Source: Dentipellis sp. KUC8613
Lineage: Eukaryota > Basidiomycota > Agaricomycetes > Russulales > Hericiaceae
Assembly (NCBI GenBank): GCA_002286715.1
Contig: NSJX01000001.1
Coordinates: forward strand, 1,667,805-1,731,804
Reading direction: 5' to 3'
DNA: 64,000 nt
This document shows, piece after piece, positions 10,259 to 21,903 of this stretch. The notes under the pieces were generated by a model that ran no database searches, had not been told where the DNA came from, and worked only from the letters and a program-made list of their open reading frames with translations. A program made the position numbers and the translations under genes. Numbering within the stretch: position 1 is the stretch's first letter; every line of letters begins with the position of its first letter.

Positions 10259-12052
10259 TCACATCTTCGTCGCACTAACCCCCAGCCCGACCTTCCCTCC
10301 CCAAGCCCACCCAACCTCGCCCATCCTCCCACCAACGCCAATCCCAATCCCAACCGGCCCCGTCCCCATCCCCAGCGGCCCCGGCGCACCCCACCTATCC
10401 ACTCCATTCCCATTCCCAGCGCCCATGCATCCCATCGGCGGCCTCGCCATCTTCATCTGCATATGCTGCGCCATCTGCGATGCTGATGACGGCGCATGCT
10501 GCGGCACCACGCGCTGCCCCGACCCGGGCGTGCCCACCGGCGTCGACCGCACGCTATGCATCCCCGCAAACCGCGCCGGCACATGCGCCTGCGGCGGCAT
10601 TGGCAGGGGGCGGTTCACAGGCGCCAGAGGCAGCGGTGGGGCGACCGGTCCTGCTGCGAGGGTCGGCGGCGTAATTACGCCCAGCGGCGGCCGCTGCACC
10701 GGCGCTCCCAAGGGTGGTGTAGCATATACCACGGAATGATGCTGTGCGTGCGCAGCTGGTCCCGGCCCCAGAGGATGCTTTGCATGCATCACGGCCGCCT
10801 GCTGCATCTGCATGTCCAGCTCCGCGAGCGCCCGCGCCTGCAGCTGCGCGCGCACGAATTCCCTCGCGATCTCCTGCGCGTCGCGCCCGCGAGGCACGAA
10901 CAGCGGATTTGCAGGCGACGGAGGCGCACGGGGCGACAGCGCTGGTGAACAGCTCCCATTGTTCATGTTGCATGCAAAGTTGACGGCTGGTAAAGGCATG
11001 ACCTGAGGCGGGGGCGGAGGCGTGAAAGTGACACCCAAACCGGGCGGCATCATGCCAAAGCCATTCGGAGTCCGAGGTGTCTGCGGAGCATTGACGAGTG
11101 GCAAGACCCGCGCAGGAGGGGGCGCGCTGAATTGGGACTGCATGCGCGGCTTCGGGGCAGGTGTCGGGGACTCCACAGGCGAGCACGATCCTCCCTTCAA
11201 CGCGGCGACAGAAGGCAGGACGGCGGGTGCAGATCCTGTGAGGCGGGCAACTTGGGCGAACAAGGGGCTTGATGTCGCCGTAGGCGTGAACGGTTCCGCG
11301 GCCGCGTTGAACGAGAACGGCTTGCTGCCCTCGGTGCGGGGTGTAAAGCCGAACGCACGAGTACTGAGAGGGGTGCTAACAATGGAGTCGTGAGGCGGAA
11401 TCGTTGGCGTGGGGAGACCGGCAGCATTGGTGGCCTGCGTCGAGTGAATCACAGCCTTTCCATCGAGAGTCGCGTTCTCAGCGGCGAGGCGAGGACTCGG
11501 GTCCATCTTGACAGCGTCCTGTTCGGCAGAGTCCGCGGACGAAGAATGGACTTTGACCTTCTCCGTCTTGACCGCCGTACAAGCAGCAAGACTGCTATCA
11601 TCCTCCTCTGGCAGACACGCCTCGAGCTGCGTATCCCTGAGCGCGGCTCTGGAGCGGGCACCGTCCGCCGCCTCCAGCTTTCCCTCCGCCAACGCCTTCT
11701 TCGCCCTACTCGAGCTTCTGCCACCGCGGCGGGTCTTCTTCCGACCGGGCACCGCGTCCCCAGTTGCAGCATTCTCCTTATCAGCCCTGCCGCGGACGAC
11801 AACCGTGCCCTCCGCAATCTCCTTCCGCGCCTCCGCCTTGACCTTGGAGGGGAGGATATTCGCCTCGTCCGACTCGCAGCCCAGGCGCGCGCGGAGCTCA
11901 GGGATAACCCCCCTCACCGCGGCCCCTACCACGCGCCGCTGCTGCCGCTCCCGCTTGCCGAGGCGCACCTTCTTCGGAAAGAGGATGGTCCGCTGTAGGT
12001 CGGCCTTCAGGAGGGGGCACGCCCACGGGCGACCAGAACCTGCGGTAATCAT
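10259..12052 (-). CDS. intronless proline/alanine-rich protein of unknown function
   Basis: A single uninterrupted frame of 597 residues starts MITAGSGRPWACPLLKADL at 12052 and stops at 10259. The first ~70 residues are the most protein-like part (QRTILFPKKVRLGKRERQQR, PELRARLGCESDEANILPSK). A basic stretch, PGRKKTRRGGRSSSRAKKA, at about residues 100-120 looks like a nuclear-localisation signal. The remainder is low complexity, rich in Pro, Ala, Met and Gln (LPMPPQAHVPARF, QMAQHMQMKMARPPMG). It has no introns although its neighbours have many. I do not recognise the family; a nuclear disordered protein is an inference from composition only. An upstream coding exon is possible because a CAG/GT boundary lies close to the ATG. 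Confidence 0.6.
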   Translation of the reverse strand: MITAGSGRPWACPLLKADLQRTILFPKKVRLGKRERQQRRVVGAAVRGVIPELRARLGCESDEANILPSKVKAEARKEIAEGTVVVRGRADKENAATGDAVPGRKKTRRGGRSSSRAKKALAEGKLEAADGARSRAALRDTQLEACLPEEDDSSLAACTAVKTEKVKVHSSSADSAEQDAVKMDPSPRLAAENATLDGKAVIHSTQATNAAGLPTPTIPPHDSIVSTPLSTRAFGFTPRTEGSKPFSFNAAAEPFTPTATSSPLFAQVARLTGSAPAVLPSVAALKGGSCSPVESPTPAPKPRMQSQFSAPPPARVLPLVNAPQTPRTPNGFGMMPPGLGVTFTPPPPPQVMPLPAVNFACNMNNGSCSPALSPRAPPSPANPLFVPRGRDAQEIAREFVRAQLQARALAELDMQMQQAAVMHAKHPLGPGPAAHAQHHSVVYATPPLGAPVQRPPLGVITPPTLAAGPVAPPLPLAPVNRPLPMPPQAHVPARFAGMHSVRSTPVGTPGSGQRVVPQHAPSSASQMAQHMQMKMARPPMGCMGAGNGNGVDRWGAPGPLGMGTGPVGIGIGVGGRMGEVGWAWGGKVGLGVSATKM

Positions 12053-12130
12053 GTCGGTCTAAACATTCTGCACATGCGGCAGTCAGTCTCTGCTTCATCG
12101 ATATCACATCGCCAAAAGCAACATACCTCG

Positions 12131-12454
12131 TCAAAAGCCACTGTAACACACGTACCCTACAAACAAAACAAAAATCAGCAAGACCACAGACACGAGGGGG
12201 ACAAGCGCACGCACGTTCTTGCCACCGGGCGGCTCCCACCGTCCGCCCTTCGCGATCTGCTCGAACAGCACGCGCAACACGTACACCGTGAGCAGCACCA
12301 AGATGCTGCGCACCTGCCCGTCCGCCTTCGTTGTATCCTTGCCGCGCTCGCGCTCACCGGCGTCGGCGGGATGCTCATTGAGCGCTTTGGCCTCGAAGGA
12401 CTCCAGCGTGAGCGCTGCGGGGGGCCGCTGTGTGGAAGAGGTAGTGATGCCCAT
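12131..12454 (-). CDS. small membrane protein, two predicted spans
   Basis: A 107-residue frame starts MGITTSSTQRPPAALTLESF at 12454 and stops at 12131. After a polar N-terminus there are two hydrophobic segments, SILVLLTVYVLRVLFEQI (about residues 48-65) and ALVPLVSVVLLIFVLFVGYV (about 82-101), separated by the short polar loop AKGGRWEPPGGKNVR. This suggests a small hairpin protein of an internal membrane. I do not recognise the family. The stretch TTTTTGTTTTGTTTGTAG near the end could be read as an intron end, but the frame stays hydrophobic and open through it, so I keep it coding. Confidence 0.5.
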   Translation of the reverse strand: MGITTSSTQRPPAALTLESFEAKALNEHPADAGERERGKDTTKADGQVRSILVLLTVYVLRVLFEQIAKGGRWEPPGGKNVRALVPLVSVVLLIFVLFVGYVCYSGF

Positions 12455-12513
12455 CGCGTATATAGTTATAGCCTGTTGTGTATGTGTGTGTTGCTTTGAC
12501 CTGCAAAGAGACG

Positions 12514-12811
12514 TTAGATGCGGATAGAAGGTGCGGATAGCTGTGTTGTGCTGGGCGGGACGAGATGGAGGTCGGCTGCAGGAGAGAAAAGAAGCGACGA
12601 ACGCGCTCGAAGACGGTGCGCGTCGCAGGAATTCGAACCTCCACCCGCCAAACGCAGCAGGCGCACTTCCTCTTTCAGATACCACGGTTCATGGATGCCA
12701 GACATAACGTGACCGCCAGCGGTCCCGCCGTCCGAATCTAGCCAGTCCTTGGTGTGAGAGGTTAGAGCAGAGTCGGGGATATCGGTCGCGAGCCTGGCAA
12801 GGCTGCAGGGA
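12514..12811 (-). pseudogene. possible orphan exon, unknown
   Basis: On the minus strand a pyrimidine-rich CCCTGCAG acceptor at about 12812 is followed by an open frame that reads LARLATDIPDSALTSHTKDW, then GGHVMSGIHEPWYLKEEVRL and LLRLAGGG, before turning into low-quality sequence and stopping at 12514. The early part looks like real protein, but I found no upstream exon with a start in the right phase before the stop codon of the peptidase at 12915. It may be a relic exon, or a small gene whose first exon I missed. Confidence 0.25.
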
Positions 12812-12914
12812 AAACAACAGTCATATAGAATGGCAAGAATACAGGGTCAACGAACGTAGAATCCACATGAAATCATTTACAAATCGAGTCTCGGATAGAT
12901 GGATGCAGACGGGC

Positions 12915-15900
12915 TCACGCCTTGAGCGCGGCCGTGATCTTTTCGATCGCACCTTTCAGCCTCTCCGCCTCGTACTCCGCCAGCGTCGTGTTCTTCTCGA
13001 TGGTAATCGCCTCGGTGAGCGCAGGGAGGGTGGTCGCGCCGTAGCCTGTCACGTACACCGTCAGTCCGAGTACTAGCAGAATCATAATAGCAAGGACAGT
13101 GAAGACGCACCGAGCCACTTCCCAGGCGCAACACCGAGATGCTTGTACCACTCCCGGTCCTTGATACCGCCCTCATGGATGAACCCGCTCTCGAACGTCG
13201 AGAGCTTCTTGTTGATCTCGCGGATGTGCTTGACGGCGCGCAGGATCTTGCGGCCGGGGCCCTTCGGCGGGCGCGGCCAGTGCGGGTGCGGAAGATGCGG
13301 GTGGGGGAGATGCGGGGGCCAGGCGGCCTCCTCCTTCGCCTTCTCCTCCTGCTCCTTGAGCCAAGCCGGGTAGCGGCCCACACGGGGCCTGATGCGCTGC
13401 CCGTTCGCGGCAACATACTCAGGCATGAGGATCTCCTTGCTGTGGACTTCCTCTTCGGCCTTCTTGAGACCGAGAACGTTCTTGACCTTCATGCCGAATT
13501 TCTTGATGGTCTTCTTGCAGTGGTGCCACCTCCTCCAGCGGCGGATGAGACGCTTGAGGTACTCCTCGGCGTAGAACTTCTCGTGGTCGAGCTTCAGGCT
13601 GGCAAACTGGAGAGCCTTGATGGATGCCCGGAGGGGGGCGAGGTTGGGGGCGACCGCGGACTGCGAGGCAAGAGCTTCGACTCTGATACAAGACGTCAAA
13701 TTAACCGCTCGGTCAGAGAGGGAAAGAGACCATACTCGTCGAGGTACGCATCAAGCTGGAAAGCATAGTGCGTAGTGTTGAAGGGAAGAACGATGGCATT
13801 GGCAATCCGCAGAGCCTGCAGACCCAAATTCTTGGAAACAGCAACCTAACGCTGCTGCATCAGCTCTGACCAGATGACAGGAGCATCCCACAGGCCGCAA
13901 GCTCACATGCTTCAGGAAACCGATGTCGCCATAAGTCTCCATCCAGGGCTCAGAGTCATAAACGGAGTGGTAATGGTACACCGCGTCCGACCGGGTCGCA
14001 CCGAATCCACCGGCATCTGCACTCGCGACCTGGTAAAGCTGCATGAGTAAACGAACACATGCACTATAAACGTGACACATACGCCGATGTGCTGCAAGAA
14101 CACAGTGTAATCACTGCCGGAGCCCAGGGGCCTAACTCCGAGGTTGTCGGTGGCCTCAGCCTGCACCTCGTCCTCGGCATCTTCGCCGAAGTAGCTCCCA
14201 CTGTCTTCCGTAGCATCCCAGAGAGTACGCGTGGGATCGTAGGGATGAGGAATCTGCTCAGCGGTGGAGCGGACAAAGTGCGACAGGGAGGGAGACGCGC
14301 TCGCGCCGAAGCGGGAGCCACCGACAGACGAATCTTGAATAAAGATTAGAACTGAGAGGAATAGCAGATAGTATAGTCCATACCAAGGTTGAGGTAAGCG
14401 ACAACGTTGTCCTTGATCCAATCCTTGAAGTCTTCACCCCACTCAGTACTACCAATGAGGCCGTACTGTGTACAGGTCCGAATTAATATCACGGCCGGCG
14501 CACATCATTTGAGAACTCACCTCCTCGGCATCCCAGCTGGCGAACACAATCGTGCGCAGAGGCTTCCAGCCCTGCCTGAGAAGAGCACCAAAGCCGCGGA
14601 TAACTTCATGGACTGAAGCAGTGCCGGAAGTGGGATCAGCAGCACCCAAGACCTGGATCAGTTATTAAGTATGTCATATATACAAGCCAGGCAATGGCTA
14701 TGCATACCCATGCTGTGAATTAGGAAGAAGGCTGTAAGTACCACTCTCAGTTTGCAAGTAGGTAGTTGACTCACCATCGCGATGGTTCCCAATAATTACG
14801 ACTTCATCCTTGATGTAGCCGGGGATGACGCCCATGGGGTTCCAAATCGGAATAACCTTGTCGTCAACTACACTCAACGTCAGCCTATCTCGTATCTCGG
14901 CATGAGATGAAACAGCGTACCATTGTTCACAAGGCGCACAGTTCTGCCTTCTTTGCCGCCCTGGATTTCCTTGAGCAAAACCTGCGCATTAGTCCACGAG
15001 ATCGGCAGACTCGGAATGTCGGGGATGTTGGATCCATTCGTGCGCGTGCTGTTCTCGTAGGCAGGATAGCCTGGAGTCGTAGGGTCACCAGGGTAGATAG
15101 ATAGGAACTGGACGGAGCCACGCTGGACAGAGGTCGGGTTGCGGGCAGGGCCCTCGGGGTACCTAGAGCATCCCTGCGTCAGGGTGTTTGCGCATACGCA
15201 ATGTCATGTGTGACTCACGCCTTGTAGCCGTTTGCAGTGGTGACGGAGCCGTCGTCACGGGGGTCAGAGTAGATCAAGATACCCGCAGCACCGAGCTCTT
15301 GTGCGCCTTTGACCTTCAGAGCGGTCAGGAATGTGACACGGGGTAGCGACATCGACGCATTACCTTCAAGCCACGGAAGATGCCTCCGTATCGAGCAAGA
15401 ACGATGGCACCAGTGAAGTTCACGCCTGCACGAACGTCAGTCGCTATAAGAAAGTTGTCTCGCCAAGTGCATACCCTTCTCGACAAGCTCGTCGTAGTCG
15501 CTCTTGCTTCCGTAGTTCGCATAGATCAGCTTGCCCTCAGCTGTGCCGCCGCGGCTCAGACCGTGCCACGCCGGGACGGCATCGCTGTAAGCCCAAGCAT
15601 CGCCGTCCTTGTCGGGATGGTCCACGACCTCCTCCAGGTCAGCCTTCCAGGCGACACTATCGCCGTCCAGAATCTCGAGGCTGTGGCTAACAGGGGTGTT
15701 CATGACAGGGTAATACACATCAATCCATGCAGTGGGCTCGGTGAGGTTCGAGATAGACAGTGTAGCATTGCGGGAGGCCTCAGAGCCGGCGGGGAAGATG
15801 GGTGCAGAGGCAGGCTTGGTAATGTTGAGTTCGCGCTGGAGGAGGGCCAGGAAGTCCATAGCAGTCTGGAGGTCACCGTCCGAGCCTGCAAGGTGAGGCT

Positions 15901-16358
15901 TGCCGGCATACTGGCGAGAGGCGTTGATAGCGCTCGCGGCATTAGGGACAGACCTGCCGGGATACCATGCACATTGAGGACGAAGTATACACGAGACGGA
16001 ATTATAGAACGCACAGGTAGAGCTCCTCCGCCTTGCGCCCGAATGGGACATGCGGGCGCGGAGGGCGCACGAACGCATCGAGCATCCAAGCATTCTTCGC
16101 GCGCGAGCATCCATGTGCCTTGCGCACCTCGCCCTCCTGTTGGTTGGTGCGAATACCCTTGAGTGCGAGACCGAACAGCCAACGATGTATGACAGTCCAG
16201 AGCAACGCAAAGAGCACGACGCGGTGCACGACCTTCACGATGCGTGCGCGCTTAGACTTCGGGGTGCGCTGCTCATGAGTAACCGGAGGGGCGAGCGTCT
16301 CGACGTCCTTCTCTTCCTCCGACAGCAGAGGCTGAGTGACGGACCTGTCGTCCGCCAT
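12915..16358 (-). CDS. glutamate carboxypeptidase II-like M28B metallopeptidase
   Basis: This gene of many short exons starts [19 protein letters not shown] at 16358 and ends ITAALKA with the stop at 12915. It encodes a type II membrane protein of roughly 900 residues: a short cytoplasmic tail, one span ([20 protein letters not shown], about residues 47-66), a PA-type apical domain ([18 protein letters not shown]), the M28 domain and a transferrin-receptor-like dimerisation domain. The zinc and catalytic residues of the family are visible: H in IIGNHRDAW, D in LGAADPTSG, the EE pair in [11 protein letters not shown] after AYLNL, and H in YHYHSVYDS. The dimerisation domain carries an unusual insertion rich in Arg, Lys, His and Pro ([19 protein letters not shown], then [19 protein letters not shown]). 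The family includes GCPII and yeast Vps70/Tre1; the substrate here is unknown. Confidence 0.9.
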
Positions 16359-16873
16359 GTTGATTAGTAGTCTACAAGCGGAGTTGGGCCGAAATGTAGG
16401 GGGGAAAGTGAGAAAGAGCAAAGGGGATTGCGTGGAGGAGAGGGCGGTGGTGATATAGGGATCACTATGACGCTCTCACGGCCGCTTGTCGCGTATGCGT
16501 TCGGCGGGCGACAGCTTATCGGCCTCGATCCGCAGTCTAGTAGGCCCTCGTACCCTTCGGCCCCGATGGATAAGTAATTATGGTCTACCGCCTGTCGTGC
16601 TCTGGATGCGCAGCAAGATGTGCACATTTGCGCAGCAGGTGGCCCCCGCTTTCCTAGCCAGTGGTACTGACCTTTCACGTCAGGCTCGGTGAACCAGCAG
16701 TAATGTACCCACTGCTCCAAATTCAACCTTTTAGATTCTCGTAGTATCGGTTGTGCGTACACTCGATATTGGTTATTCTTCAATGTCATCAGTTAATCAA
16801 ACATATACAACGCCCAACAACATCGCTTCTGCAACGCATCCTGCAGCCCCCTTCGCGGCGTAAGTCGTTATCA
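16359..16873. other. intergenic, promoter of the M28 peptidase
   Basis: This 515-bp gap separates the start of the peptidase gene from the 3' end of the aldo-keto reductase, both on the minus strand. I see no coding sequence in it. Confidence 0.6.
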
Positions 16874-18285
16874 TCACAAGGCTGGCGTCTCCCGGAAAAG
16901 GGTTGCCTGCATTGCAGCAGGATACCTATCACCTTCCACGTCCGCTTCTCGGGCGACCTTTCTAACCTCCTCGAGCTCAGCAGGGGACAGTTTGATGTTT
17001 ACCGCCCCCAAGTTCTCGTCCAGGTACTGCAGGATGCATGTCAGTGCCAGCGACAGCGACCATGACCCCTCTCAAGCTCGGAACTCACCTTGATGTGTTT
17101 GGTCCCAGGAATAGGGATGAAATCGTCGCCTTGGGCAAGGATCCATGCCAAGCAAACCTGCCCAGCAGTCGCTCCATGCTTTTCACCAATCGTCTTCAGG
17201 TTTTCGGCGAGCTTGAGGACCTTGGGGAAGTTCTCCTTGGAGAATTTGGGGACCCTTCGCCTGAAGTCGTCCTCCGAGAAGTCCTCGGGTCCTTTCTAAT
17301 AACCGGGAACAATCAGCTCGATTTCAAGTGACACGTCGCCAAATAACGCACGTATTGGCCGGTCAACAGGCCTCTTCCGAGGGGCGAGTAGGCGACGATC
17401 TTAACACCCAGCTCGCGGGCGGCCTTGAGCAAGCCAACCTTCTCGTCCTCAATGTCGAGGGTGAAAGGCGAATACTCGACCTGAACTGCGGCGATGGGGT
17501 GGACCGCGTAGGCACGGCGCAGGGTCGCCGCAGAAACCTCAGAAAGGCCGATGTACTTCAACTTGCCAGCCCTTTTATCTCCCGTTAGCATTATATGATA
17601 ATGACGGCAATTGAAGTAACATACTTGACAAACTCAGCCATTGCGGCCACGGATTTCTATTATTCATTGTCGCCTGGTGTGAATAACTCTGCGGTTCAAA
17701 AATATGACAGGTTCTCACCTCGATGGGAATCGTAGGGTCGGGACTGCGAGACGAACCATTAATTCGATACGAAGTCTCTGAAAACGGTGCACGTACCGGT
17801 GGAGGTACCACAGATCAATGCGGTCTACGCCGAGCCTGTTAAGAGACCTCTGGAAAGCCTCTTTGGCCCATACCGGGTCGCCATCGGGCATCCTGCTTCG
17901 AGGCGGAGGAGACGAGAAGCCAAACTTCGTAGCGAGGAATATCTCATCACGCTTTCCGGTGCGCTTGAACCTTTCCACGAAAGTGATCAGCTTCACGGTC
18001 GTAAAGCAGTATGGCCGACGCACCATTTTCCAATGAGGTCCTCAGAGTCGAGGTAGATGTCAGCGGTGTCCCAGTTCGTACAGCCACGTTCATACAACGC
18101 GTCCAACACCTATGTTATGCACATATCAATAAGATGTCCGCAAACTTTGAGAACAAATAAACACATACCTTGAAACGATCCTCGTCGGGAAGAGGCGGGC
18201 CATAGAAGGCTGCGATACCCATGGCACCATAGCCAATGGCGCTGACCTCGGTGTCGCCGATCTTGCGAGTGGGGAGTTTGGACAT
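16874..18285 (-). CDS. NADP-dependent aldo/keto reductase
   Basis: The gene starts [20 protein letters not shown] at 18285 and ends LFRETPAL with a TGA at 16874-16876; about seven introns are needed. The protein is about 345 residues, the usual size. The four catalytic residues of the superfamily are all present: D and Y in [15 protein letters not shown] in FLATKFGF, and H in DLWYLHR. The NADP-binding end has [19 protein letters not shown] and [10 protein letters not shown]. This is the fungal AKR13/yakc-like group, which reduces aldehydes and ketones, often plant- or lignin-derived aromatic aldehydes; the substrate here is an inference. The gene ending at base 188 is a member of the same subfamily, so the locus may have arisen by duplication. 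Confidence 0.92.
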
Positions 18286-19189
18286 GTCGAAGTGGGTGAG
18301 TTTGCGGATGACGGTGGGGTGTCCTGGTAGGTCTCTTATATATGTCTGGAGGTTTCCAACCATTCTGCCCGATATCTGATCGTGATATGCATCGCCGGGG
18401 TTATTTTCGAGTGTCCAGAGCACCAACTCCCTACTTTCTGGTGCACGAGTCTGCTGCCGATAGCATACGAGTGCCAAAACGTGGTCATCTCAAGATCCAT
18501 TGGGATGGACACGACGGTGTATTGACGATCCGGGGAACGTAAAGGGATGGGCGCATGACTTGGTAGCAGGATTACACCTTGCTATCCACCTGAATGGACG
18601 GAACGAGGTGGATACCTCCAGTGCGACGTATTCTGCGTGGGATATACTTGGCGCCCTACACGCCGAAATTTATCGGTATATTAGACACGAAGTTCAAGCA
18701 GTGTTAATGTATCAAGGCATACCGATGAATACGTCTACATCGACCACGACTTCTTGCGTGCCATCGGGAAATCGCATTTCGGCTGCTGAGGTGGTGAAAG
18801 ATACATAATAGGGGAGGAAGATGTACTCAGTCATGGAAGAGTCGAGACGCATTGAAAACGAACCCGAAGACATCCGCCGGTCAGGAGAAAACTAGGGCCC
18901 GCCAGCGCCGGGGTAAGGACCTGCTATAGTGATTGATAAATTCAGGACCCAGGCCCAGAGGTCATCCGGTTTGTGGATCACCTCTGTTCCTCTGCTGCTA
19001 CTTACTAACGATTTGCGGAGAAATAAGAGAAATATTGTTGCAGCTACGTCGTGTAACGTGAGTACATGACGAGATAACAACTGGAGATAAGTCGAGGCTA
19101 AACGATATCTATGACGTCACGGGGCACCCCCAGCGAATGAAGCCCAGTCCGCTCAACCTGCTCCTCGTCCCAACTCTCGTCTCTCCTTC
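18286..19189. other. divergent intergenic region, reductase / branching enzyme
   Basis: This 904-bp gap separates two divergently transcribed genes and must hold both promoters. A full CRE palindrome lies at 19112. Short open frames (for example 18500-18808) have no family-like sequence. Confidence 0.6.
19112..19119. promoter_or_regulatory. CRE-type palindrome TGACGTCA
   Basis: A perfect TGACGTCA lies 71 bp upstream of the branching-enzyme ATG. This is the core site of CREB/ATF bZIP factors, including fungal Atf1 homologues, which link stress and carbon status. Function here is inferred from sequence and position only. Confidence 0.4.
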
Positions 19190-21661
19190 ATGTCTGCCCC
19201 CGAGTTTGACCCCAAATCTGTCCTCCAGCTCGACCCATGGCTTGAGCCTTTTGTCCCGGCGATTGAACATCGCTACGGCGTCTTCAAGAAGTGGAAAGAC
19301 ACCATCTTTCAACACGAAGGAGGCTACAACGCGTTTACCAAGGGTTATGAGAAGTTTGGCTTCAACGTTGCGAGCGACGGAACCGTAACGTATCGTGAAT
19401 GGGCCCCGAACGCGAAGGAGGCCAATCTCATTGGCGACTTCAGTCAGTTTTTCGTGTTACCGTTTTCAACGAATTGTATCCAACGTAACCGTTTGCACAG
19501 ATGACTGGAACAGGTCATCCCATCCGATGAAGCGGGATGAGTATGGGGTGTGGGAGATCGTCATCCCCCCCAAGGCTCCAGGCGAATGCGCCATCGCGCA
19601 CGATTCGAAGATCAAGGTTTGTCCACTTACCGCAATTGCTACTTCGCCCAGTTTACCGTTTGCGTAACAGATCTCCATGATTGCTGCTTCCGGAGAGCGC
19701 ATAGAGCGCCTTCCGGCTTGGATCAAGCGCGCCACTCAGGAACTTGCTGTTTCCCCGGTGTATGACGCGCGGTTCTGGAATCCTCCCCAGAAGTACGTCT
19801 TCAAGAACAAACCGCCTCCGAAGCCGCAGAGCGTCCGTATCTATGAAGCACATGTCGGTATTGCATCCTCTGAGCCCAAGGTAGCTACGTACAAGGAGTT
19901 CACGGCGAACGTCCTCCCGAGGATACACGCTCTGGGTTACAACACTATTCAGCTTATGGCGATCATGGAGCATGCTTACTATGCTTGTGAGTTGGGACGT
20001 ACTACCCCAACGTCGGAGGAACGTGCTAACAGCTATCCCTTCGCAGCCTTCGGTTATCAAGTAACCAACTTCTTTGCCGCCAGCTCGCGTTATGGTACGC
20101 CTGAAGACCTGAAAGAGCTGGTCGACACGGCCCACGGCATGGGCATCACCGTTCTGCTCGACATCGTCCACTCGCATGCGTGCAAGAACGTCCTGGATGG
20201 TCTGAACCTCTTCGACGGCTCCGACCACCAGTACTTCCACGAAGGAAGCAAGGGGCGTCATGAGCTTTGGGACAGCAGGCTCTTCAACTACGGCTCGCAC
20301 GAGGTTTTGCGCTTCTTGCTGAGCAATCTGCGGTTCTGGATCGAAGAATACGCGTTCGATGGGTTCCGCTTCGACGGCGTGACGAGCATGATGTATACAC
20401 ATCATGGTATCGGCACGGGCTTCAGTGGTGGATATCACGAGTACTTCGGCCCTGGTGTGGATGAAGAGGGTGTTGTTTACCTTATGCTTGTGCGTCCAAC
20501 ATCCCACAGGAAATGTGCATGCTTGCTCATATTTTTTCAGGCCAACGATGCGATGCACTCCCTATTCCCCTCTGTCATCACCATCGCCGAGGATGTGTCA
20601 GGAATGCCGCTTCTCTGTATTCCTGCTACCCAAGGTGGCGTTGGATTCGACTACCGCCTCTCCATGGCCATTCCCGACATGTGGATCAAGCTTCTTAAGC
20701 ATAAGAAGGATGATGAGTGGGACATGGGTAACATCGTTCATACGCTCATCAACAGGCGTCATGGAGAGAAAAGCGTTGCGTACGCCGAGAGTCACGACCA
20801 AGCACTCGTGGGGGACAAGACGCTGGCTTTCTGGCTGATGGACAAGGAAATGTGTAAGCTCCTCCGTTCAAATTGACGACATGCTGCTCACGGGGATATA
20901 CAGACACCCACATGTCCGACCTGACGCCCATGACGCCTATCATTGCGCGTGGCATGGCTCTGCACAAGATGATCAGGTATGGAGACCGTATCGTCGAGTC
21001 GTGGGATACTCATGACCGGTGATATCAGGCTGCTTGTGCACTCCCTCGGTGGTGAGGGTTATTTGAACTTCATCGGCAACGAATTTGGCCATCCCGAGGT
21101 ATATTACCCCCCTTGACGTCGATTGATCCTCGATTTTAATTTATCTCAGTGGCTGGATTTCCCTCGTGAAGGCAATGGCAACTCCTTCCACTACGCCAGG
21201 CGCCAGTGGAACGTAGTCGATGACGACCTTCTGCGCTACAAATACCTCAACGCCTTCGACGCGGCCATGAACCACCTCGACGAGCAGTACAACTGGCTGT
21301 CCTCGCCCCAGGCGTACGTATCGCTCAAGCACGAGGTCGACAAGGTCATCGTCTATGAGCGGGCCGGGCTGCTCTTCATCTTCAACTTCCACCCGACGAA
21401 CTCCTTCACCGACTACCGCGTCGGCATCGAGGAGGCCGGCGAGTACAAGATCGTGCTGTGCAGCGATGACAAGCGGTTCGGCGGCTTCGGCAACGTCGAC
21501 TTGAACAGTAGATTCTTCACCACGCCGATGGAATGGAATGGCAGGAAGAATTGGCTCCAGGTGCGGGTTGGTTGTTCCTCTTATCGGTGCATGGCTGTGT
21601 TCATGTGGCCCCCCAGGTATATATCCCCAGTAGAACGTGCCTCGTCCTGGCTAAGGTTTAA
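19190..21661 (+). CDS. GLC3: 1,4-alpha-glucan (glycogen) branching enzyme
   Basis: The gene starts [20 protein letters not shown] at 19190 and ends in a short last exon ([17 protein letters not shown] at 21659-21661). The protein is about 680 residues, the normal size of eukaryotic GBE. It has a CBM48 N-terminal module ([21 protein letters not shown]), then a GH13_8 catalytic barrel. Region I-IV motifs are visible: [23 protein letters not shown] with the nucleophile Asp; [11 protein letters not shown] with the acid/base Glu; and [13 protein letters not shown] with the transition-state Asp. The enzyme makes alpha-1,6 branches in glycogen in the cytosol. At least seven introns interrupt it, one of them just before [10 protein letters not shown]. 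Confidence 0.95.
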
Positions 21662-21903
21662 AGCACTGAGAACTGCAAACAAGCTCGCCGTGTTGTGTGA
21701 GGCCAACGTGTCGAAATTACCTGTGTATATGCTTAGATACCTCGGACTATCGTGATTATAGTGGTAGCATCTGGAATGGTTGTTGTCTTCAAAGCTATGT
21801 GCTCAGTAGCTCTTACCGGTGGAAAGCAATAGGATAACGGGATGATATGATACACGGGTACAGCGATCAGGAAAACAAAGAGAAGATCAAGAGGGCATGG
21901 TCT
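21662..21903. other. convergent intergenic gap
   Basis: Two 3' ends meet here (branching enzyme and SWC4/DMAP1). The 242 bp contain only probable untranslated sequence. Confidence 0.5.

Noticed and set aside
10425..11998. Long plus-strand frames opposite the proline-rich gene
   Set aside because: They mirror the minus-strand low-complexity coding sequence; the minus-strand frame is the longest and has a sensible start.
12620..12660. tRNA-like T-arm (GGTTCGAATTCC on the minus strand)
   Set aside because: The B-box is close to consensus but the stem does not pair, and no A-box or matching acceptor strand lies at the right distance.
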